Part shown: one piece after another, positions 56,753-64,000 of the stretch
Layout of the letters: each line of letters starts with the position of its first letter
Position numbering within the stretch: the first letter of the stretch is position 1
Assembly: GCA_038380435.1 (NCBI GenBank)
Contig: JAWZYU010000019.1
Coordinates: 34,249,801-34,313,800, forward strand
Origin: Ryuthela nishihirai
Taxonomy: Eukaryota > Arthropoda > Arachnida > Araneae > Heptathelidae
DNA: 64,000 nucleotides
Reading direction: 5' to 3'
Notes under the pieces: generated by a model
The model's input: the letters and a program-made list of their open reading frames with translations, nothing else
What the model was told of the DNA's origin: nothing
Databases searched by the model: none
Program-made: the position numbers and the translations under genes

Positions 56753-57194
56753 GATTAAAAATAGCCTCTATTTCACAAAAACACGCCGAACAAAATATTT
56801 ACATATTTGAAATTTTATAAATTCTTCTGAATTAACTTTGCGATTTTAAACATTTCACTAAGCAAACTTCGTGATCTCGATGACTGAAAATTTCTCAGAT
56901 TTTAATTCCAAGTTTCTATACAAAACTCAGACAATTTTCTCCCGTTCTTTCACATAAGAGTTTCTTTTAATTTCAATGCATTTTTTCCCTGTTTAAAGTG
57001 AATATCATTATTGAATTTTTAAATCAGTTTTTTTTTCTCCCATTAGCTCAAGTAGTTTTGCTTTTACTCATGTCAGCCATCAACAATGCAGTAATGTTTA
57101 CCTGTGTCATTTCAGATCTTTGTCATATCTGCGATTTTATCCGCTACCCGCGTTACCATTGATCTTTCATTCGTGGAGTTCATTTGCATTAGGA
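56753..57194. other. AT-rich spacer
   Basis: No gene recognised. Confidence 0.35.
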
Positions 57195-57207
57195 TATACG
57201 CATCAGT

Positions 57208-57404
57208 GCCATCCTGTGGCCGAGTGGTTAGCGCGCTTGGCTACTGATCTGGGTTCGAGCCCCGGTAAGGCATGGATGCATGTGTGTTTTTCTGATGAGG
57301 TCCTGCCATCCTCTCAGACCTTCTACTTTGGCATATAAACTGACAGGCTCCTGTCAGACCTCTGTGGCAAGCAGTTGCTTGAGGGGGTATTTATTTTATT
57401 TATT
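57208..57404 (+). mobile_element. SINE-2 copy with 13-bp target duplication
   Basis: Head CCTGTGGCCGAGTGGTTAGC, B box GGTTCGAGCCC, body, and an (ATTT)n-type tail. TATACGCATCAGT flanks it exactly at 57195-57207 and 57405-57417. Confidence 0.93.
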
Positions 57405-57424
57405 TATACGCATCAGTACACGAT

Positions 57425-58015
57425 TGCATTATTTTACCTGTGAGCGGCACTTTTTTTGCACACAATGGACTAATTGGGCAGGTCACAATGACCTGAAGGC
57501 TCAGAGAAAGTTGGGGGAAGTAGACTCTCTAGTTAGTTGTTAGGAGACTGTTGGCATCCTCCCTCCAGCGTGTTCTTTAAGGTGCACAGGGTATGGCGCT
57601 CCCGCACACGAGGTAACGGCTCAGAAAATGTTCGGGAAAGGGAAGGGAATCCCCTGTAGAGCTCTTAGGAGAGAGATGGTAGCCTCCCATCAAGGCCATC
57701 CAGCGTGCTCTTTAACGTGCGCAGTTCTGTCACATACGGAGCAACTGTTTACGTCATCTTTACACGGGACAGTGTTGGTTCATAATCTGAAGTTACCAGG
57801 TTCGAGGTCCCTGTGGGTTTCGTTTTACACTGCCTCCTTTGTCTCTCATTCTGCCTTCTATGAGAAACGGAACAAGAAGGCCGTGTACAGCAGAATCGTA
57901 CTCTGCTCACGTTAAAGAACGTGCACACAATGGAGTTTAACAACATTGGTTCCCCTTCCCCTGAATCTTTGGGGGTCCTTGTGACTTGGCGGGTTAAACA
58001 TTATGTGCACAAGAC
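57425..58015. mobile_element. SINE-1 fragments: minus copy with a partly repeated body, then a plus 3' piece
   Basis: The minus copy runs from 57425 (TTTTACCTGTGAGCGGCAC) to about 57810. The segment from GGCTCAGA through CCATCCAGCGTG occurs twice (57495-57575 and 57610-57720). 57880-58015 is a plus-strand end (CACGTTAAAGAACGTGCACA to TTATGTGCACAAG). Confidence 0.75.
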
Positions 58016-58172
58016 CTCAACACAGAGGAGAAGCAGACCAGCCCTAGTTTGCGTATATTTTGTGAATTTATGCAAAAAATGTTCAGTACAAAAGAATCGA
58101 CACTAAATTTAATAACAATGTTTGTATGGGTTTTGAAACTCCATAAATATTTCATCATTTATTATGATGCTG

Positions 58173-58366
58173 TGCCGTGCCGAGTGGTTAGCGTGCTTGG
58201 CTACTGATCTAAGGGACCTGGGTTCGAGCCCCGGGTAAGGCATGGATGTTTGTGTTGCTTTTCTGCTGAGGGCCTGCCATCCTCACAGTGCCATTCTACT
58301 GCTACATATAAACTGACAGGCTCCTGTCAGACCTCTGTGGCAAGCAGCTTCTTGAGGGGATTTTTT
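58173..58366 (+). mobile_element. SINE-2 copy, plus member of an inverted pair
   Basis: GTGCCGAGTGGTTAGCGTGC to GGCAAGCAGCTTCTTGAGGG; all family blocks are present. Its 3' end faces the next copy across about 12 nt. Confidence 0.9.
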
Positions 58367-58378
58367 TAATTATTATAA

Positions 58379-58568
58379 TACCCTCTCAAGCAGCTGCTTG
58401 CCACAGTGGTCTGACAGGAGCCTGTCGGTTTATATGCCAGAGTAGAAAGTCTGAGAGGATGGCAGGACCTCAGCAGAAAAATGACACATACATCCATGCT
58501 ACCCGGAGCTCGAACCCAGGTCCCCTTATATCAGTAGCCAAGCGCGCTAACCATTCGGCCATGGGACG
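58379..58568 (-). mobile_element. SINE-2 copy, minus member of an inverted pair
   Basis: CCCTCTCAAGCAGCTGCTTG to CCATTCGGCCATGGGAC, inverted relative to 58173-58366. The two arms of about 190 bp are near-complementary, so one transcript across them would form a long duplex. Confidence 0.9.
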
Positions 58569-59380
58569 TCAGTACATTGTTAAAATTACTGCTAAGAAAT
58601 TTCGGTTAGGAATGTCACATGGAAGGCTGTTGATTACGTCACAATGCTCTGATATTGAACACGACGTAATTAACACAACGTTTTGAACGTAACAAAGCAG
58701 GCATAGCTTATTTATTAATATAATTATATAATTTATTTTAATAACTTATTTTTAACTCATTTGTTCTTTGTTTTCAAAATATGATGCTTCACGGCTAAAT
58801 TTCAATAAATTGAGACATAGATCTCAATACATATTTGTTATTAGGTGTCAGAAGCAGATACTCCAAGGCTAAATTCAATAAATCAAAACATACGTCTCCT
58901 ATCTCGATGATCCGATGATCAGAACAATAATCGAATATCAGCGATTATCTATCTCCGATGAACTATTAATCAGAACATCCATCTCCTATCTCCGATGATT
59001 TGCGTAAGTATATCTTATATTCTACATTTGCATAAATCTTTTATAAAATATTTAGAAAGTTGTCTATAATTTTCTAATATATGTGATTTATGAGTTTCGC
59101 TTGCCATTTCGGAAACAGCTTTCGTATCGCAAAATTTTAACTTCCGGTGAAAATTAGCGAAGATATAATTTACCTATTGCGTTTCACAAAGGAAAAAAAA
59201 TCGTTAATATTTTCCAATATAGGTGAGCGGGAATTTATATATGTGTACGGTATTTAGTCGCTATCATGCTAGTCTTGTAACTAGATATTCCCAAGAACAA
59301 ATGTTCACTGTCTCTACTTATCACATCTCAAATTGAATATTCTCACTACACAATATTTCTGTAGTGAACTCATTCAGACA
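58569..59380. other. AT-rich sequence with short local repeats
   Basis: CTAAATT(T)CAATAAAT occurs near 58795 and 58872, and CTCCTATCTC(C/G)GATGAT near 58896 and 58984. No gene. Confidence 0.4.
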
Positions 59381-59529
59381 ACTTTTTATAACTGGTGTCA
59401 ATTTTTAAAATGACATTTTAACATTTAATTTTTCCACCAAGCATAAAAATTAAGTCTTCCAAAAGTTTCTCTAAAATATATTATACATGTTAATTTGCTT
59501 GATATATGAAATAAGTAATTTGTAACATT

Positions 59530-62500
59530 TTAATTTATTTTTATAGTTTTCAGGCTCTAAAATACTTTTGAAATTATAGTTTGTGATGTTCATTTTTTTT
59601 AATGCATTATAGTATTTTTTTCTTTCTTCCTCGAATTTTTTACATACGAATAATGTATGTTCTAGATTTTAATACTCCTTACACATGTCACATGCCGGGG
59701 AGTCTTTTTTTTTCATTTTATATAATAAAGCCTTTGAAATTACCGAATTTGTTTTAATTTTTATTATTAAATTAATTTCTTTTTTATTGAGACCAAAGTT
59801 ATTAAATTTTAAAATTATTGGTGAAATTCTGTATCTATGAGTATGATTAGCATTCCTATCATACCATGTCTGTGTTTCTATTTTAATATTTTTTTTATTT
59901 TGTTTTTTAATTAGATATAAAAATTGAGGATTATCAAAATTTGGACTGATATTTATTGCTTCTTTTGCTTTTTTGTCTACTATTTCATTATATTTTATGC
60001 CAACATGATTTGGGATCCATTGTATATAGATAATATTCTTATTGTTTAAATGGTTTTTGGTTAAAATTAATATGTCATTTATAAATGATTTAAAGTTGCT
60101 TTTTAAAGGATCATTATATATGGTTTCAATAGCAGCTTTGCTATCAGTAAAAATTACTATCTGCTTATTTTTAAATTTCAGTGCCTATTTTATTGATAAG
60201 ATAATTGCAGATAGTTCTGCTATTAAGATAGGGTTTGATTTACTAAATTTAAATAATTTTTCAAAATTTTCTTCTGGGCAAATAAATGCTCCAGCAAGAG
60301 CATTATTTTCTTCTTTTAAGGATCCATCTGTGTAAATATGTATAAAATTTTTATAATTATTTTCTATATGCATATATGATAACATTTTTAGTGTGTTTAT
60401 GTCATGACTATTTTTTGTTTGTAAATTATTAATATTTGTTTTAAGGATAGGAAATGTAGAGGTCCAAATTGGAATTTCTATGTTATGTTCACCACTAGTT
60501 TTTTTATTTAAAATCTGTTTTATATCATTTTTACAAGTTAAGTTTTCAATAGAAATATCCTTAAAGTTATTTAATATTTTTTCATTTATTGGATGTGAGA
60601 TGTTTTTTAATGATATTCTGTATATTAGATTGTTTAATAAATATTTTTTTTTAATTGATATTGGTGGTATAGCTGTTTCTGCGTAAATGTTAAGTCCATT
60701 TGAATTTTGATGCAAACCAATACAATATTTTAAAATTTTTAATTGTATATTTTCTAATTTTTTTAATTTGGTTTTTGATATAATATTAATAAGTTCTATG
60801 CCATAAAAACTTTTTGGAAAAATTATTGAATTGTATAATAAAAGTAATTTTTTATTTTCACATCCCCATGTTGAGCTTCCCAAATATCTTAGAAAGTTAA
60901 ACAATTTATTTGCTTTATCTTTTGCTACCTCTATATATTTGTTCCACGATAATTTTGAATCTAAATGCATTCCTAAGAATTTAAAGTTCTCTTCAATTTT
61001 TATAATTTTATTATTCATTTTAATTTCAAAATCCTTGGTTAATTTTTTATTTTTATGGAAATATGATAAAATTGATTTGTCTGTTGAAATTGTGAGATTC
61101 CATGTTTCACAAAATTTAGCAACATTATTTATTAATTTTTGTAAACTTTTTTGAATATATTCTGTATTTTTATGAAAGGTCCAAAAAATTAAGTCATCTG
61201 CAAATGTTCCATATTTTATCTGTTCTGGAATGGCCTCCTGTAGATCATTTAAATATAAATTAAATAGTGTAGGGGATAAAATATCCCCTTGAATTAATCC
61301 ATTATTAAATTTATACCATGATGAATAGTTATTTCCAATTTTCACTTTAAATTTTTTATCTTTTGATATTTTAAATAGAAAGTTATACATATTACCTCCA
61401 ATATTTAATTTTTTGATTTTATGTAGAATACCATTGTGTGAAACTGAGTCAAAAGCTTTTTCTATATCTAAACACAGTACCACCATAAAAAGTTTATTTT
61501 TGATAGCAAATTCTGCATCTGAGATTATATTCAAAAGCAGATCTTTAGAAGATCTGCCTTGTCTGAATCCAAAGGTATTGTTATTAAATATTTTATTATG
61601 ATCAATGTGCCAATTTAATCTATTTAGAATTAATCTCTCATATAATTTCAAAATATTTGAACTCAAGCATATTGGTCTATAAGAATTCAAGTTTTCATTA
61701 TTTTTGTATGGTTTTTTTATGAATATCATGTAGTTCTCATTCCAGGTATCTGGATAATTTTTTAATTTCCAAAATTCATTGAACTTATCTAACAATATTT
61801 TTTTACAGTTGTTAGGTAGATTTTTTAGCTCTTTATTTGTTATCCCATCTGGTCCAGATGTAGTTTTTGAATTTAATGCTTTAATAGCAAAGTTTAATTC
61901 AAAGAGTGTAAAAGGCCTATTTAAGTATTCTGTATTATTGTTTTTATAAAATTGGTGTATTATGTTAGAGTTATTAAATTTTTTATCTATTTTATTGTTT
62001 GGTTTATAGTGAAGATTTGTGAAGTATTCTGCTATTGTTTCTGTTGTTTCTTGTATAGTTTGTTTGTTTTTAAGAGCAATGGAATATAATGGATTGATTG
62101 GTTCTTTTTCTGAATATAGTTTTTTATATATTCTCCATAAGTTAGATGTGGATGAAAGTGGAGATAAACACTCTGTGAAAATTTTCCAATTTTGTTTTTG
62201 TAAGTTGATAATTTTTTTAGAGATGGCTTTTTCAAGGCGTTTAAAAATTTCACATGCTTTAAAAGTTTTTTTGTTCAACATGTCTCGTTCCGCTTTTCTT
62301 CTGATAGCTATCAATTTATTTATAAATATGGTTTGTATGCTGTTTTTTTGAATTTTTTTATATATATTTTGTGTGTTTTTTTTTTTTTTTGTATTTTTAA
62401 CTTTATTAATTAAATTTGTATAATCAGTATTTAAGTTCTCTTCTAAGACTGATTCATTTAGTTCTTTTGAAAACTCATACCAATTTGTTATGTTCACAAA

Positions 62501-63169
62501 TGTTTTGATTTTTTGTTTTCTAATAAAATTTATAAAGATTGGGAAATGATCACTTCCCATACAATCTGTTGATATATGCCATTCTATTTCTTTAGCAATT
62601 TCTTCTGTACAAAGAGTTAGGTCTATTACTGAATTGTTATCATTTTTATTTACTCTAGTAGTTCTATCAGAATTTAATATAATTAACTTTTTATATTCTA
62701 TATACTTTAATAAATGTAAACTTTTATTATCATTTCTATATGAATGCCACGCCTTATTATGTGAGTTAAAATCTCCACAAATAATTGTTTCACCTTCTAA
62801 GTCATCTAATATATTTTTATATTGATCAAATGAAATTAAAACCCCTGGATTATAAATATTCACAATATTTACTGTAATTTTATAAATTTTAATTTGTATA
62901 ATTAAGCATTCTAATCTTTCATTTATTGTTTTGATATTTATCCTTCTTTGAGGTAAGTATTTATTTACATAAGTTACAATTCCTTTAGTATGTTGATTAT
63001 TTTTTTGTGAATAAGTTATTAAATTAGAAAATTCCGGTAAATTATTTGTTGTCGTTTCCTGTATACATATAATTTGTATATTTTTAATATTTAAAAGATT
63101 TTTAATAAAATGTTTTTTACTTTCAACTCCCCGGCAGTTCCATTGTAATATAGAAGGTCTCAAGGCCAT
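59530..63169 (-). pseudogene. I-like LINE ORF2: endonuclease, reverse transcriptase, RNase H, with a stop in RNase H
   Basis: 994 codons are open from 63169 to a TAG at 60185-60187. Residues 8-40: endonuclease start (LQWNCRG, CIQETT). Then GDFNSHNKAWHS (near 134), SVIDLTLC, and SDHFPIF (near 206). RT: SGPDGITNKELKNLP, SYRPICLSSNILKLYERL, GFRQGRSS, the Asp motif LDIEKAFDSVSH, GLIQGDILSP and FADDLIFW. RNase H begins IHIYTDGSL and AELSAIILSIK; the TAG then sits where the 32941-35828 copy has Trp. Past it the frame continues with FTDSKAAIE, a KYNEIVDKKAKE Asp and MKKKDSPACDMC. A second stop (TAA, near 59671) precedes the final H-x4-C. Translation would give an enzyme without complete RNase H. Confidence 0.9.
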
Positions 63170-64000
63170 GAAACATTATTGATAATTGTAAGGAGTAAAT
63201 CCTTTATTAATGTAGTCTCCGGACAGCTTGGCAAAATTAAGTCGAACAGTTTAATCATAAGGTCGATAATAAGCCTTCTACCGTTACTGGATAAACTGGG
63301 ATCCGATTTTTCGTCTTTCCGTGAAGTTGTAGGTTTAATATCACTGTCATTTATATTTTCATATCTTTTTTCAGTTTTTGTTGTCGATTTGTGTCCAGTA
63401 ATATGCTTTTTCACTGTTAGAGCATAATTTTTTTTAGGAGAGTCAGAACTTTTCATTTCCTCTTTCCTCTCACTTGATTTTGAACATGTTGGTAAGCGAG
63501 GAAAGCTCTCTGTGTCGTCCTCGATATTAATTTGTGATGAGCTTTCTGTCAGGTCCTCATTATTGTTGGTTTCAATCCTTCCGGATTTTTCTGAGTAAAA
63601 GGTTTCTTGTGATTTAACATTATTCAAGTAATTATCTTTAGTTCTTTCATATTTGTTTTCCGATGTTAATCTAGCTTTTGTGAAAGCTTGCTGCCATGTA
63701 ATCTTTTCTTTTAATTGGAGTTCTCTTGCTCTACAAGCAATTAATTTTACCGGACATCCTGAAAAAGTTGCCGGATGATTCCCTTTGCAATTCGGGCAAC
63801 AAAATTTTTTAGCTGTGCAATTCTTGTATTTATGTCTACCTCCACATTTCTTACAGGTTTCTCTTCCTCGACAAGCATATAACAAATGGCCAAAGGAATA
63901 ACACTTGAGGCACAAATGTGGGGGAAGATTATAATTTTTCACAGCATGTCTTGTGAAGCCTAAAAAAATATGTTTCGGCAGAATTTCACCTTCAAATTCC
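63160..64000 (-). CDS. I-like LINE ORF1 (gag-like), partial: runs off the right edge
   Basis: Open from the window edge (EGEILPKHIFLGFTRHAV) through three zinc knuckles: CLKCYSFGHLLYAC (CX2CX4HX4C), CKKCGGRHKYKNC (CX2CX3HX4C) and CPNCKGNHPATFSGC (CX2CX3HX6C). A long Ser/Glu/Lys-rich tail and a hydrophobic end (LIIDLMIKLFDLILPSCPE) follow. This is the nucleic-acid-binding gag of I/Jockey/R1-type LINEs, which packages element RNA. It ends TGA at 63160, overlapping the ORF2 start by 10 nt (ATGGCCTTGA at 63169-63160). No internal stop was seen. Confidence 0.9.
   Translation of the reverse strand, partial: EFEGEILPKHIFLGFTRHAVKNYNLPPHLCLKCYSFGHLLYACRGRETCKKCGGRHKYKNCTAKKFCCPNCKGNHPATFSGCPVKLIACRARELQLKEKITWQQAFTKARLTSENKYERTKDNYLNNVKSQETFYSEKSGRIETNNNEDLTESSSQINIEDDTESFPRLPTCSKSSERKEEMKSSDSPKKNYALTVKKHITGHKSTTKTEKRYENINDSDIKPTTSRKDEKSDPSLSSNGRRLIIDLMIKLFDLILPSCPETTLIKDLLLTIINNVSWP

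Larger units (their letters stand above)
59381..64000 (-). mobile_element. I-like LINE, nearly intact; 5' end beyond the window
   Basis: On the minus strand: ORF1 (open to the right edge), ORF2 (63169 down to about 59500) and a 3' UTR that shares AACTCATTCAGA with the truncated copy at 32941-35828. The endonuclease, RT, RNase H and CCHC order is that of the I clade. Only two point stops were seen in ORF2. The left limit of the 3' UTR is approximate, because the 5' junction lies outside and no target duplication can be checked. Confidence 0.85.

Noticed and set aside
60042..63427. Plus-strand ORFs of 60-110 codons in the right end
   Set aside because: Antisense to the I-like ORF1 and ORF2; Phe/Ile/Leu-rich because the element is A-rich.

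Overview
This is a stretch of an animal nuclear genome, most likely an arthropod, with no intact bacterial or viral gene organisation. The evidence is AT-rich sequence, spliced exons of a conserved neuronal receptor gene, several clades of non-LTR retrotransposon, hAT and Tc1/mariner DNA transposons, and two tRNA-derived SINE families present in many copies. The species cannot be named from the sequence. The only host gene I recognise is a LAR-type receptor tyrosine phosphatase, on the minus strand. It is represented by two exons (49604-49714, end of Ig domain 2; 46957-47229, Ig domain 3) separated by a 2.4 kb intron packed with SINEs. Its remaining exons are not seen, so much of the window may be its introns.

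Layout. 1-700: fragment of an I-like LINE. 1097-2500: SINEs, one nested in another. 4922-8197: a 3.3 kb fold-back structure (arms of about 1.4 kb, 0.5 kb loop) with a 24-bp minisatellite expanded in one arm only. 8640-9090: a degenerate 73-bp tandem array. 11094-14496: SINEs and a 436-bp hAT element. 15436-18733: a full-length RTE-clade LINE with an uninterrupted 1003-codon ORF and a (GAT)n tail. 19055-19880: Jockey-like fragments. 19850-22830: a degenerate satellite of about 130 bp, interrupted by a SINE and by tRNA-like palindromes. 24121-24815: a decayed PC4/p15-like coding region. 27860-28500: an inverted-repeat element.

30660-37626 is the most unusual part. On the minus strand lie two head-to-tail partial copies of a Tx1-like LINE: a long leader with 68-bp and 557-bp tandem repeats, a possible 68-nt intron, and a CCHC ORF1. 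The upstream copy starts with the first 37 nt of U2 snRNA, which is itself joined to half of a tRNA-like SINE head. A 5'-truncated I-like LINE (32941-35828, 12-bp target duplication) is inserted in this leader, and a Buster-type hAT (37640-40019) sits just outside it.

40030-59400 holds SINE nests, a decayed mariner-like transposase, the LAR exons, a long-TIR Tc1/mariner MITE and a decayed RTE copy. 59400-64000 is a nearly intact I-like LINE on the minus strand. Its gag-like ORF1 runs off the right edge, and its ORF2 (endonuclease-RT-RNase H) is broken by one stop inside RNase H and a second near the C-terminus.
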